From: CAVQGZ01 sp963712175
Lineage (GTDB): Bacteria; Actinomycetota; Actinomycetes; Jiangellales; Jiangellaceae
Length of the DNA: 64,000 nt
NCBI GenBank assembly: GCA_963712175.1
Contig: CAVQGZ010000008.1
Location: 248,001 to 312,000 of the forward strand
Reading direction: 5' to 3'
The notes under the pieces are model-generated. The model searched no databases. It saw nothing but the letters and a program-made list of their open reading frames with translations, and was not told where the DNA came from. The first letter of the stretch is position 1. Each line of letters starts with the position of its first letter. A program made the translations under genes and the position numbers. This document shows, in pieces, positions 7,568 through 19,000 of the stretch.

Positions 7568-9421
7568 TCAGGACAGGCCGTGCATCCAGGTGCGAGCCCG
7601 GCTGCCCTCGCCTCGCACCCACTCGAAGCGGGCTCCGGTGACGACGAGCAGCACGCCGGCGAGGCCCAGCGCCATCCACCGCGGTAGCGCGTCCAGCCCG
7701 GTCCACAGCTGGGCCGCCGCCGCGACCAGCAGCGAGGCTGCCGCGGGCAGGAACAGGCCCAGGGAGTGCCGGCGGGCCCCGGCGATGCACGCGACGGTCC
7801 CGACGACGAGGACTGCGACCAGCCGGACGAGGTGAGCCGTGGGGTCGTCGTTGCCGTCCTGCACCCACGGCGCCGCCCAGGCCATCACCGCGGACGGCAA
7901 CAGGGCGACCGTCAGGGCCGGCCCGACGCGCTCGAGGCTCGACACCGTTCGTCCGCTGCTTGCCAGCCACCCGGCCCCGAGCAGCGCGACCGCCAGTGGG
8001 ACGGTCCACGCCTCCAGCAGCTCGGGGTAGCCCTCGGGCACGAGCGCCGCCGCTCCGGCGAAGCCGACCGGGGCTGCCGCCCACGCCAGCGCGGCCGCCG
8101 CGCCGCTGCCGCGTCCGGCCCACGCAGCGGCCACCAGGCCGACAGCGACCGTGACCAGCAGCGCCCCTGTCGCGTCCACGGCGCGATCCTCGGCGAGACG
8201 CTCGGCCGCCGACGTGCTCAGCAGCAGGCCCAGCCAACCCAGCCAGAGTGGCAGGGCGACGACGAGCCCGACCGCACCCCTGCCACGGTGCATGGGCAGG
8301 ACGAGCGCGACCGCACCCGCCACTCCGGCGCAGATCGCCAACGCGAGTGGGGCGCTCGGTAGCGCAAGCGCCAGGAGCAGGGCGGCGCTCGCGCCGACCA
8401 GCGCACCCGCTGCCACGAGGAAGGCCACCGGACGCGGTCTGCTCATCTGGCTCAGCGCGGCGAGCAGCACCGTCGTCGTGGCGACCGCGAAGAGCGTGCC
8501 GGCACCAACGGCGGCGGAGTCGAGCGTCGTGCCGACGGCCACGGGGCCTGCCACCAGCATGGCCACCGCTCCCGCCGTCACTGTCGGGCGCCGGTCGCGG
8601 ACAAGGGACTGACGCACCCACGTCATGGTGAGCAGCACGACTCCCACCACAGCGGTCAGGGTCAGGCTGAGCACGATCGCGGACGCTCCTCCGCCGGCCC
8701 GCTCGGCGAGCATCGCGGCCCCAGCACCGGCGGCCGCCGTGACGCTCGCCCAGCCCAGCCACACCCACGAGCGAAGACCTGCGAGGTGCCCGGCCGCCAG
8801 CGCCGCGACGGCCAGAAGCGTCAATGCTGTGCTCGCGTAGGGCGAGGTCACCTCCGTGAACGAGTCAGGCACCACGCCGAGCGTGGGCGCTGCCACGAGA
8901 TCCACCACCACCAGCCCGAAGCCGAGTGCGGCCAGGGCTTCGGCCGTGCCGTGCAGCCGACGCCGCAGCAGCACGGCCGCCGCGGACACACCGAGGGTCG
9001 CGGTGACAACGACGAGCAGCTGGCCGGTCGGGCCGATGCGCTCCCAGGCGACTGCGGTGAAGACCGAAGCCGCCACGACGAGGAGCAGCGCGCCCAGTCC
9101 CAGCAGCACCGTCTGGACGCCGACGCCGCGGGGCCGCGGCTCCCCGGCACCCGTGGCGATCGGCGTCGTTGGGGACCGCGGGTCCCATACCTGGTACTGC
9201 TGGATCACGTCGGTGTCCGGGGGTCCGTCACCGGCCTCGATCCGATCGTGCAGCCACTCCTCGCGCTGCTCGAGGTAGGAGGCCTCGGCGATGAAGCCGG
9301 CGAACACCTCATGACCGCAGGCGCATCGCACCATGCCGGTGTCGGGCTCCATCCGCTCGGTGGACAAGACCCCGACTCCGCAGGCGGGACAGGTGATCTG
9401 TGAACGGGTGAGGGTCGCCAT
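7568..9421 (-). CDS. Polytopic membrane protein with N-terminal zinc ribbon (SCO7613-like)
   Basis: A 617-residue protein. The first 60 residues hold two CxxC-type pairs (CPAC and CAC) forming a zinc ribbon, followed by a cytoplasmic linker and roughly 16-18 hydrophobic segments rich in Ala, Leu and Val. The organisation matches actinobacterial SCO7613-type membrane proteins, whose function is unknown. The frame is open to 9589, but the ATG at 9421 has a strong GGAGG Shine-Dalgarno about 8 bases upstream and the extra N-terminus is a shadow of the next gene. It is convergent with the glutaredoxin-TrxR gene, 28 bases away. Confidence 0.75.
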   Translation of the reverse strand: MATLTRSQITCPACGVGVLSTERMEPDTGMVRCACGHEVFAGFIAEASYLEQREEWLHDRIEAGDGPPDTDVIQQYQVWDPRSPTTPIATGAGEPRPRGVGVQTVLLGLGALLLVVAASVFTAVAWERIGPTGQLLVVVTATLGVSAAAVLLRRRLHGTAEALAALGFGLVVVDLVAAPTLGVVPDSFTEVTSPYASTALTLLAVAALAAGHLAGLRSWVWLGWASVTAAAGAGAAMLAERAGGGASAIVLSLTLTAVVGVVLLTMTWVRQSLVRDRRPTVTAGAVAMLVAGPVAVGTTLDSAAVGAGTLFAVATTTVLLAALSQMSRPRPVAFLVAAGALVGASAALLLALALPSAPLALAICAGVAGAVALVLPMHRGRGAVGLVVALPLWLGWLGLLLSTSAAERLAEDRAVDATGALLVTVAVGLVAAAWAGRGSGAAAALAWAAAPVGFAGAAALVPEGYPELLEAWTVPLAVALLGAGWLASSGRTVSSLERVGPALTVALLPSAVMAWAAPWVQDGNDDPTAHLVRLVAVLVVGTVACIAGARRHSLGLFLPAAASLLVAAAAQLWTGLDALPRWMALGLAGVLLVVTGARFEWVRGEGSRARTWMHGLS

Positions 9422-9515
9422 CACCACCACCTCCCTCTTCAGCAAAGCCCGGGTAGGTCTCGGCGTCCAGTGGCATGAGGCCTGGGGCTGCCTGGTGGTG
9501 GTGCAGACGCCCGTT

Positions 9516-9734
9516 CTAGGAGCAGCAGCCTCCGCCGCAGCAGCCGCCGCCACCCGACGGAGCCGGCGCGGACACCGGAGCCGAGGCACCGGTCAGGGCT
9601 CCTGCCATCGACAGCAGGCGGACGGTGTCGGCGTGGCCGCCGGGGCACGTCGCCGGCGCTGAGGACTCCGCCATCGGTCGCTGCTCGGTGAAGGTTGTCC
9701 CGCAGGAGCGGCACCGGAACTCGTACGTGGGCAT
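9516..9734 (-). CDS. FmdB family zinc-ribbon protein
   Basis: A 72-residue protein starting MPTYEFRC, the signature of FmdB-type putative regulatory proteins. It has a CRSC pair, a second ligand segment near ATCPGGH, and a C-terminal GGGGCCGGGCCS tail rich in Cys. The ATG at 9734 fits the family exactly, although the open frame goes further up. FmdB-like proteins are small zinc ribbons of uncertain role. The Cys-Gly tail is common in actinobacterial members and may bind metal. It is divergent from the epimerase gene at 9778. Confidence 0.85.
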   Translation of the reverse strand: MPTYEFRCRSCGTTFTEQRPMAESSAPATCPGGHADTVRLLSMAGALTGASAPVSAPAPSGGGGCCGGGCCS

Positions 9735-9777
9735 GCTCCACAGGGTATGCGGTGGCGATCCGTGGTGTGCTTCAGGC

Positions 9778-10506
9778 GTGAGCGCCGTGGTGTCACCCGT
9801 GACCGCCCAGCAGATGCGCGATGTCGATCGCCTGATGGTCGACGAGGCCGGCATCTCGCTGGTGCAGATGATGGAGAACGCCGGGCGTGCCCTGGCCACC
9901 GTGGCCAGATCCCACCTCGACGGTTCCGTGCACCGCCGGCACGTCGCCCTCCTGGCCGGCCCGGGCGGCAACGGAGGCGGCGGTCTCGTGGCCGCTCGGC
10001 GGCTCACCTGCTGGGGTGCCACCGTGACGGCGTGGACGTCTCGGCATCCGGACGAGCTGACCGGGGTACCGAGGCACCAGGCAGCCGCGGCCGAGGCCAG
10101 CGGGGTTCATCTGCGCTCCGGCCCGCCCGGTGCCGCGGACTTCGACGGTATGGACGTCGTCCTCGATGCCGTCATCGGCTACAGCCTGCGCGGTGCTCCG
10201 TCGGGCGTCGCCCGCGAACTCGTCCGCGCAGCACTGGCCGCCCGGGACCGCGGTCTGCCGGTGGTCTCGCTCGACGTCCCGTCCGGCCTCGACCCCGACA
10301 CCGGGCGCGCACCAGGGACAGCAGTACGGGCCAGCCACACCGTCACCTTGGCGCGCCCCAAGCCTGGCCTGCTCGACCCCGCCGCGGCGGACCACGTCGG
10401 CGCCCTGAGCCTGGCCGACATCTCGGTGCCCGGTTGGGTCTACGCCCGCCTCGGCCTCGACCCGTCGTCGCCGTTCGGGGCGTCCGACATCGTTCGGCTT
10501 CGCTGA
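9778..10506 (+). CDS. nnrE: NAD(P)H-hydrate epimerase (YjeF N-terminal domain)
   Basis: A 242-residue protein comprising only the YjeF N-terminal domain. Visible landmarks are TAQQMRDVDRLMVDEAGISLVQMMENAGRA in pieces, the glycine loop GPGGNGGGG, and the catalytic/dimer segment SLDVPSGLDPDTG. It interconverts the R and S epimers of hydrated NAD(P)H so that the dehydratase can repair them. The dehydratase half, often fused, is absent here and not seen elsewhere in the window. I chose GTG 9778 because it is the first start close to the conserved N-terminus. Identity is confident from the motifs. Confidence 0.85.
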   Translation: MSAVVSPVTAQQMRDVDRLMVDEAGISLVQMMENAGRALATVARSHLDGSVHRRHVALLAGPGGNGGGGLVAARRLTCWGATVTAWTSRHPDELTGVPRHQAAAAEASGVHLRSGPPGAADFDGMDVVLDAVIGYSLRGAPSGVARELVRAALAARDRGLPVVSLDVPSGLDPDTGRAPGTAVRASHTVTLARPKPGLLDPAAADHVGALSLADISVPGWVYARLGLDPSSPFGASDIVRLR

Positions 10507-10616
10507 GCCCTCGCTGACCACCTCGGGGAACCTCGGGGTCAGACCCGGGTTGTCTCCGGGACGATCCCGGATGGCCCGGCTGCCGCCCACCCGTCGTCTG
10601 GGGCACCTGTGACGGG

Positions 10617-10644
10617 TTAGCACTCGTGGTGTCTTGTGTGCTAG
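10617..10644. promoter_or_regulatory. CIRCE-like inverted repeat
   Basis: TTAGCACTC at 10617-10625 is a perfect left arm of the HrcA-binding CIRCE element. GTGTGCTAG at 10636-10644 matches the right arm at 7 of 9 positions, but the spacer is 10 rather than 9 bases. Given the indel density nearby, the spacer could be a sequence error. It sits about 50 bases upstream of the unknown protein at 10698. Confidence 0.35.
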
Positions 10645-10697
10645 CCGCTGGTGTGCGCATAGTTCCCTGGTCAGCCCCGCTGATCGGGAGGTGCGCC

Positions 10698-11232
10698 GTG
10701 GACGACTCGACGTCTTTGCCGGTGGTAGGTGTCGCGCCGTACGCCCACAAGGACATGACCCTGGCCGGCTTCGTGATGTCCGGGCGCTGGCCGGCCAGCA
10801 CGCGGGAGTGGGCCCAGGTTCTGCTGCTCGCGGTGCGCCTGGCGGCCGTCCCGGGCTTCGTCCCCACGACGTCGCTGTTCCGAGCGGTCGAGGATGTGCC
10901 GGACGAACCGGCGCCGCACAGCGTCGGCCTGCTCACGAACGAGGGGCCCCTGCTGGGCGAGGTGACGCTACGCCCGGGGTCGCTGGACTACCCCGCCCGC
11001 GCTCTTCGTCCTGCACCCGCCGGACGAGACCCGGCACTCGACCCCGGAGGCCGAGGGTGCCGCGAGTGGCTGCCTGCTGCTGCCGGGCCTGCCACACCTC
11101 GGGATCGAGCACCGGGCGACCTGGGTCGAAGCCGAGTCGGACGGCACCGTCACGAAGCTGTTGAGCAGCGTGGGCGTGCACGTCACCGACGACCCGGACC
11201 TGGCCGTGATGGCCTCGCTGCTCGCAGCCTGA
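10698..11232 (+). CDS. Hypothetical protein, frameshifted
   Basis: I do not recognise this protein. Translation begins at GTG 10698 behind a GGGAGGTG ribosome binding site and gives about 95 residues, including an amphipathic stretch around EWAQVLLLAVRLAAV. It switches by +1 near 10995-11000 and continues as ALFVLHPPDETRHS through HLGIEHRATWVEA to the stop at 11232, for about 178 residues in total. Both segments have the codon usage of neighbouring genes, which argues for one gene and one indel. It has no membrane segments or known motifs. The preceding 190 bases contain the CIRCE-like repeat. Confidence 0.5.
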
Positions 11233-11235
11233 GGC

Positions 11236-11653
11236 CTATCGGGCGCCCAACCAGCCTGCGACGCCGGCGACGAAGCTGCGCAGGTCGGAGAGGTCGTCGA
11301 GCCTGCGCTCGACGATCGAGTCGTCGACGTCCACGTAGTCGTGGACGAGCACGTTTCGAAAGCCGACGGCCGATCGAAGCTGATCGGCAAGAGCGGCGTC
11401 CACGACTCCGTGTCGCGACAGCAGCCGGATCGCGTCCGCATTCGTGTCGGGCGGGCCCCACCCCTCGCTGGCGCACATGTGCTGTGCGATGTCGATGCAG
11501 GCCTCGATGGCGGTGATGAACTGGTACTTCACACCACTCAGCCAGAGGGGGTCGGACGACGTTCGGGCGACGCGAGGGCCTCCCGATGCGCAGGACGGAC
11601 AGGTCGTCGGCCACCGATCGAAGCAGCCTCGCCACCCGACGCTCGTCAACCAT
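11236..11653 (-). CDS. hepT: HepT-like RNase toxin (DUF86), frameshifted
   Basis: The reading starts at ATG 11653 (MVDERRVARLL, DDLSVLRI), shifts frame near 11560, and continues as VKYQFITAIEACIDIAQH to the end. The diagnostic Rx4-6HxY motif is present as RNVLVHDY. HepT proteins are HEPN-fold toxins paired with MntA nucleotidyltransferase antitoxins, which neutralise them by adding AMP to the HxY tyrosine. Its start overlaps the antitoxin stop (ATGGTTGA), so the pair is translationally coupled. The shift is probably a sequence error, because the C-terminal half is intact. Confidence 0.7.
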
Positions 11654-12034
11654 GGCGGACCGCCTCCAGGAACTCCCGGTGAGCTCGGTCGATGCGGGGC
11701 CTCTCGTCGAAGTAGATCTTGCGGGTCATGGCCTGCCACCGGACTCGCTCTTGCGGGTCGTCTCGAACAGCAGCTCACCTGAGACCGCGACGGGACCGGC
11801 CATCTCGAGCGGGCGCCGTGTTCAGCACGAGCAGGTCGACGTCCGGGGAAGGCTCACCTCGAACGAGGCCGGCGCGGGCAGCGCCCACCAGGCGGCGACG
11901 TCGAGGTCGGAGTCCGGCCGCGCTCCGCCGGCCACCCTGCTGCCGTGGACGAACGCGAACGACGCATCCGCCTGCCCGCAGCACGTGCTCGGCCGGATTC
12001 CGGGCGCCTGACCGGGTGCCCTCGGCGCGCTCAC
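11646..12034 (-). CDS. mntA: MntA-like nucleotidyltransferase antitoxin, frameshifted
   Basis: The central segment FVHGSRVAGGARPDSDLD contains the GSR-x9-DxD nucleotidyltransferase motif of MntA. The continuation VDLLVLNTAP and, in a third frame, MTRKIYFDERPRIDRAH and FLEAVRHG completes the protein. At least two single-base shifts (near 11845 and 11790) and possibly one at the N-terminus (near 11970) interrupt it. The 5' boundary is uncertain; I give the GTG at 12034. It precedes and overlaps HepT, as in known MntA-HepT pairs, where MntA AMPylates and inactivates the toxin. If the shifts were real the toxin would be unneutralised, which argues for sequence error. Confidence 0.6.
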
Positions 12035-12085
12035 CGGTAGCAGTGTCGCAGCGATCGCCAGCCCGCTCCGGCAGGCTGTCGTGCC

Positions 12086-12908
12086 GTGCAGGGGATGACC
12101 GACGAGGGCCGCGACGTCGTCGCGCCGCTGGTGCTCGGGGCGTGGGACGACTTCCTGTCCCTCGTGGAGCCGCTCGACTTCGACGCGCCGAGCCGCCTGC
12201 CCGGCTGGCGGGTGCACGACGTCTGCGTCCACCTGGGTGCCTGGCCCGAGCACGACGCGCTGGCCGGTGTGCTCGAGTCGGCCCGAGCGGGGCAGCTCGA
12301 CCGGCTGCCCGACAGCGACGAGATCAACGCACGCCTGGTGGCGGAGTACGCCGAGGCATCGCGTGCGGAGGTGCTCGACGCGCTCGTGCCGCGCCCGGGA
12401 CAACGCGGCCGAGTACTTCGCCGAGCCCGACACCTCGCTCGACACGGCGCTGACCGGGTCGGTCGTCGGCCCGCTGCCCGTGCTGTCGGTGCTGCTCGGT
12501 GGCACCTACGAGCTGGCCGTGCACGCGCTCGACCTGGCCCCCGCCGGCGCCGCCGACGCCGTCGGACCACCTGCTGCTCACCGGCCTCGGTGCGCTGGCC
12601 GAGGTCACCGGGCGCCCTGGCGGCGCGGGTCGGCGTCGAGGGCGGGGCGTCGTTGCACTCGCCCATCGGGGGCTGGGAGTTCGCCGCTCACGACGGCGGC
12701 TGGACGACCCGACGGCTCGGTCCCGAGCCGCCCTCGGGCACCGCCGTGGAAGGCGATGCCGCCGGCCTGCTCGACCTGTCCGCCGGTCGCATCAACCCGG
12801 TCGCCGCCATCACGAGGGGGCACCTGCGGGTTCATGACCTGCCTGGGCTGCTGCGACTGGCGCCCATCGTGGAGTCGGTGCCGGGACTGCCGGGTGGTCC
12901 GGTGCTGA
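12086..12908 (+). CDS. Maleylpyruvate isomerase/DinB-like mycothiol-dependent protein, frameshifted
   Basis: Starts at GTG 12086 (MQGMTDEGRD). The opening DDFLSLVEPLDFDAPSRLPGWRVHDVCVHLG is characteristic of the maleylpyruvate isomerase N-terminal domain, a four-helix DinB-like fold that binds metal and uses mycothiol. Later segments GGTYELAVHALDLA and GGWEFAAHDGGW, in other frames, belong to the same protein. I see shifts near 12405, 12570 and 12625. The end is unclear: a TGA at 12906 in one frame is the likely stop, but another frame stays open into the next gene. The substrate is unknown. Confidence 0.6.
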
Positions 12909-13027
12909 GCGTGGCGGCTCGCACCCTCGCCGTATCGGTCAATTGGCGGAGATTCTTCCGCAAGGGCTTGACCGGCCCTGGGCACCGCTCCGTACTTTCG
13001 ACGCGACATGTCCCATTTTCGGGGGTC

Positions 13028-16000
13028 GTGACGAGCCGCCAGCAGTGCGGCGCTCGAGGCGACGGCCCGGTGCTGCTGGTTCTTGCCGCTCTGCTCTCGG
13101 TCCCGCTCGTTCCCATCGACCTCGTCGGGCTGGCGGTCACCGGGCCCGACGGTGCACAGCAGCGTGCCGAGGCGGCCTCGTCCTCGATCACCATCACGCT
13201 GGGCCCGGATGACTGGACGGCGTCCGTCCCGCCTCGTCCTCGAGCCCGGCGGCGACGTCACCTGGCGCAACCGCTCCGGTCGCACCCTCGCGATCACGTC
13301 ACCGGACGGGCTGCTCGACTCCGGCCCCATCCCGGACGGCGGATCCTTCGTCGCGTCCCTGCCCGAGAACGGCAGCTACGCCTGGACAGCGACGTCGGGG
13401 GCGCCGCGATCGTCGTCGGCGGCGCCCTCGAGGGTGACCCGGCAGGCCCGGCCGCCGACGCGATCCCCGACCTGCTCTACCCGCCGGTCTCCGAGGACGA
13501 CCTCGCGCTGCACCCCGATGTTCGTGGTCGACCTTCCCCAGTCGCTGGCGCTCATCGGCTTCACGCCCACGGCCACGGTGGCGCAGGCGAATGCCGCACT
13601 GGGCCCGGACTGGGTCGTCGTCGGCGGCATCCCCGAGTTCGGGCACCTGTATGTGCAGACGGCCCAGCCCGTCGACTCCTTCGACGTGCTGGACGAGGCC
13701 CTCGCCGCATGGCGCGCCGACCCCGCGATCGAGTTCGCCTCCTACGTCTTCCCGTGGGAGGAGACGGCACTGCCCGACCCGGTGTCGCCGCTCGTGGCCC
13801 CGCCAGGACCGTCGGAGTGGTTCTGGGAACCGCCCAGCGTCGCGCCCATCGGATCGGGGGGCAACTGGGGCCAGGAGCTCATCCGCGCTCCTGCCGCCTG
13901 GAACCTGCTCGAGGCGGCGGCTCTCGACGGCGCCCAGGGCCGGTCCACGACGGTGGTGCTCGACTCCGGCTTCGCCGACCACGTCGACCTCGACCGACTC
14001 GATCGCCGCGTGCTGTGCGACCCCGGGTCGCCGTCCGTCTGCACCGGCACGGGTGCCGACGACCACGGCAACGAGGTGGCCGGCATCATCGGCGCCGACC
14101 GCGAAGCGCCGGGGCTCAACGGCATCGACCCGCTCAGCGACCTGGTCGGCGTGGTCTGGCGCGGGTCGGGCAGGGTCGGCTCGTACGGGTCGTCCGACAG
14201 CGCCCTGGCGCTGGTGCTGCGCAACATCGCGGCGGGCAACCTCGGCGACGTCAACGTCGTCAACCTGTCGATCGGACTGTCCCCGCCCGAATCCGGCGCT
14301 CTGGTGGGCGCGCTACGCGCGGCGAGACCTGCGGCCCCGGGCGTGACGACGACGCCGGAGCGACCGGCACCTGCTACCCCAGCACCCACGACGCGACGAT
14401 CGAGGAGTACGAGCAGTACGCCAAGGCAACCCGCGGGGTCGTCGAGGCGTTCGCCACGCAGCTGGCCGATCCGCCGCTGCTGGTTGCCGCGACCGGCAAC
14501 TACTCGGCTCAGTACTGCCGAGACAAGTCGGTGTCGTGCACCGGCGTGGAGTTCCCCGACACCGAGCCGCAGGGCAACCTCGGCTCCGGCTTCGCCTGGG
14601 CGAGCGACAACTGGCAGATCAGCGCGCCCGACCCGGTGATCGCCGTCGAGTCGATCGGCTACAGCGCGAACGGACCTGTGCGCGATACGTTCCCCGAGCG
14701 CCCGAGCCTCGCCGCGCTCCACCTACTCCAACGTCTCCGGCGACGTCTCGGCACCGGGCTGGACGTCGTCCACGTGCGGCGCCGAGGGCCCGCCCGACAC
14801 CTACTGCACCAGTCGCGGGCACGTCGTTGGCGGCGCCGGTCGTCGCCGGCATCGCCGGGCTCATGGCTTCGTGGGACCCAGCCTGTCGGCCGCCCAGACT
14901 CAAGCAGCGCATCATCGAGTGGTCCGATCGCCGACACGACCAACGGTGCGGCTCCGCGGGTCGACGCGTTCGCCCCGCTGCTCAGCCTCGACGGTGCGGC
15001 GCGCGCGCTCGTCGACGTCAACGACCCGTCCAACGACGGCAACCGGCGCATCGCCTACAACCGCGACGGCACGATCGCGCTGGTCGACACGGTCGAGTCC
15101 GAGCGAGATCGGAGTTCTCGACCGACCCCGACGGCGTGATCGACCTGCGTGACTTCCGCCGCTTCCGCGACGCCTGGCTGCTGCGGTGCCTCATCGACGC
15201 CGAGCCCGGATGCCCCACCGACATCGATCTCGACGGGCAGCCCGACCACCCCAAGCGCGACATCAACCTCGACGGCCCGGTGTCGCTCATCGCCCCGGCC
15301 GCGGGCCAACCCAACCCGTCGGAGGCGACGTTCCCGCGGTTCGACTTCAACGGCGACGGCGAGGTGTCGGCGACCGCGCCCGCAGCGGTTCCCGTGGACG
15401 GCGGGGCCGTCCTCACTGACGTCGAGGTGCTGGCCAGCCAGTGGGACGACGCCGACGAGCCCGGGTTCGGCGTCGAGGCCGACGATCTGGCCGACCTGCA
15501 TGGTCTCCGGCGACCTGACGCTGGTCGCCGACGACCTGGCCGGCGACCGGCGACGACGCGGCCGAGGTCGACCGTCGTCGACGTCAGACCGACACGAGCA
15601 CGCCGCGCTCTGAGCATCCCCATCCCGGACGTCGACGAGCTGCCGCTGGCCGACCACCCGGTGCTGACGCTGCCGGCCAACCGGCCGTTCCGCCTCGACG
15701 TGTCGGTGGACGGTCCCGACGGCTCGTGCGAGATCGGGATCGGCCCGATCGTGGTGCGTCCCGGCGAGGACCGCCGCGTCGACCTCGACGCGGCGCTGGC
15801 GCTGTCCGTCGACCCCGACATCGTCCGCCTCGGCGGGTCCGCCGAGGTGACGGTGACGGCCGTGACGTGCGCGGGATCGGCCGAGGGCAGCCTCGTCGAC
15901 CTGGCCATCGAGCCCACGAGTCGCGACCGGCGCCAGCCTGGCCGACAGCCAGCTCGTGCTGGACGCAGGACGGCGAGGCCACGACCACCCTGGCTGCCGG

Positions 16001-19000
16001 CGACGACACCGCGGTATACACGCTCACCGCCGACACGACTCTCGTCAACGGAGCCCAGCTGGTACCGGCGTCGGCGAGTACCACCGTCGCGGTGAGCGAG
16101 ACCTACGACCTCGAGCGTCGCGGCCGTCGACGGACCGACTCGCTCTACGACGCCGTGGACGACTTCTTCGCGCCAGGCACTCCGCTCGGGCCTTCGATCA
16201 ACGGCGACGGCGACGTCGCCTTCGGTGCCCTGCCGGTCGACCTCGACCGCTACGGCGCTGTTCGTGTCCGAGCCGGGCGACAGCCCCGTCGACGTCGCCG
16301 ACGCCGACGAGCGTCAGACGGCCTGCCCATCGACGCGTCAGACATCTTCGTCAAGGGTGAACCGCAGCTCAACGACTCCGGGGAGGTCGTGTTCACGACA
16401 CAGGAGACGTTCGGTACGAACGACATCGCGACCATCGTGACGCGCAGCAGCGGACCCGGCGCGACAGACGCTGTCGACCTTGCGTTGGGCCTCTCGGCAT
16501 TCGGCGCGACCGGCGAACGGTTCGAGCAGGTCGGACGCCCGACCATCAACGCCGACGGCCGCGTCGTCTTCGTGGCCACTCCGCAGGGGGCCACCGACGT
16601 GCTCGCCGAGAGGCAGGGGGACGCCGTCGTGGAGGGCCCGTCCGCCTCTTCGGCGCCCGACCGCGTCTCGCCGACGACGGCACCACCGTGGTCCGGGCGC
16701 AGCATCTCGCGTGACTGCGCCGACTTCCCGGGCGTCTGCGGGCCCCTCCAGGTACTCATCGACCCGATCGTGCTGGTCGGCGAAGGACTGCTCGACACCG
16801 GCGGCGTCGTCGTCGCGGAGGGCCGCGTCGACGGCTGGGAGACCATCGGGGACGCCGACATCAGCGACACCGGCGACGTCATCGCGTTCGTCGCCGACCG
16901 CGACGGCGAGCGGGGGCTGTGGATCGCCGTGCGCCGTCCGGACGGCGTCGTACCAGACCGCCCATCGCCGTCGCCGGACCTGCCGCCTCGACGGCAGCAG
17001 CCCTGATCGAGCTCGATCTCGACCGCCCCAGCCTGGTCCAGCGTGCGGTCGCGCCCGACGGGCCCTGGCGGCGACCGGGTGATCCTTGCGTCCGCGGCAC
17101 GGCCTACGCGAACGCCGGTCCGGCGAGCGAACGGCATCCACACCATCCCGCGTCGACCTGATCCCGACCGACGACGACAGCGATCCCGTACTTCCCTCGG
17201 GTGCAGCGCCGCAGCAGCTCGTTGCGCAGGTCGGCGACAGCGGTGCGACGGCCGCACGATCGCCTCGCTGCGGCTCGGCGACTCGCTCGCCGCCGCCGCG
17301 GAGCCGGAGTTCGCCGACGACCACTGGGTCGCCTTCTTCGCGCGCACCGACGACGACCGCAGCATGTACGTGCGCGCCCGCGCGCTGCCTCCGCCGACCG
17401 CACCGCCGGCCGGCGCTGCGGCGGCCCGCCGGCCGCTGCCTCCTGCTCCAGCGGCCGACGGGCCTCGTCGCCGTGATCGCGAGCGACAGCGGATCGCGTA
17501 GCCAGGTGGTCAGCCAGGCCATCCCCGCCGTCGCGCACGCCGTCACCTCCTGGCTCCCGTCCGTGCTCGTCCAGGACGTCCCACCGGGCTCGTCCCCGAC
17601 CGAGCCGGTCGACGGGCCGCACGTCGCGGCGCTGACGATCGACGACGACACCCCTGTCGCCGGGAGTGCCGGTGCGGGTCGTCAACCGCAGCCGGGCGCT
17701 CGACGGCAGCGCCGTCCTGGGCAGTCGTGGACGAGACCCGGTCCGATCCCCGTGTGCTGACCCAGCCGCTCGTCCTCGCCCCGGACGCCGAGGGCACGAT
17801 CGTCTACCCGTCGGCCGCGTCCTGGACGCTCGAGGTGGGGGCACCACTCGTCGCCGGAGCACGGAGCCACGACGGCGGCCTTCACCGTCGAGGCGGAGCG
17901 CGGCGCCAACCGTGACCCGGTCGCCAGCGTCGACGGTCCCTACCTGCTCGGCCCCGGGCAGCAGCTGCGACATGCGGGTCACGTCGTCGGACCCGGACGG
18001 GGACCCCCGCTCGATCGCCTGGGACCTCAACGACGACGGCGTCACCGACTCGACGAGCAGCAGGGTGCGGCTGACCGGCGCCGACAGGTCCAGACCGACG
18101 TCTGCGGCGGGACGTGTGTGCTCGACCAGCCCTACCCGGTGTCGGTCACGGTGACCGACGGGCAGGGTGGATCGACCACGCTCGACACCACCGTGACGGT
18201 GTCCGAGCTCGACGACCTGACGCTGCGACTCGGCCCCGCCGTCACGACGATCAGCCAGGGCACCGACGGGTTCACCTACGCGTTCGTCGACGCCCCCGAC
18301 GGCAGTCCGAACGTCCCTGTCGAGCTCTCCGCCGAGAACGTTCCCGAACGGGTGGCAGGTGATCACGCCCACGGGGACGGTGCTGACCGGCAGTGGCTAC
18401 GAGGTGCGAGGTACGGGTACCGAGCGGGAACGCCGGACGACACCTACACCCTCGACGTCGTCGCCACGTCGGGAACCGTCACCAAGCGCGCGACGCTGAC
18501 GGTGACGACGACCTTCGCGCTCATCCCGCAGTGCGAGGCGACGATCGCCGGGGTCGTCACCGACCAGTCGACGGCACGCCGATGGAGGACGCGCGTGTCG
18601 ACATCAGCGGGCTGACCGCACGACGTCCGTTCGGCCGAACTGACAGCGCCGGTCAGTACGAGCACGGCGCCACGCTCGAACCGGGGCTACACGACGCAGA
18701 GCATTCGCTGGGACGCCGGGGCCGCGGGTTCCTCTCGGCCGGGGTGGCCAGCCGGTCGGGGCGGCACCCGTCTACCTGACGTGCGGTGAGACGACCACCA
18801 TTGATGTCACGCTGGAGCGCGATTCCGACAGCGGATGGCATCCGGGCCCGGGCCGTCGTCGGCACGGCCAACCCCGTCAACCCGCAACGACCGGTGTCGA
18901 CCGGCATCCCGCTGGACGGCGTGCCAACGTGTCCATCAGCCCGGGAGGATCAGGGGTCAGCCCCGCCGACGGCGTCGTGCAGTTCGACGCCCAGATCGAG

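Noticed and set aside
12086..15139. A 1,017-codon open frame that joins the DinB-like protein to the peptidase
   Set aside because: It runs through two genes and several frames with arginine-rich nonsense between meaningful blocks, so it is an artefact of the shifts.
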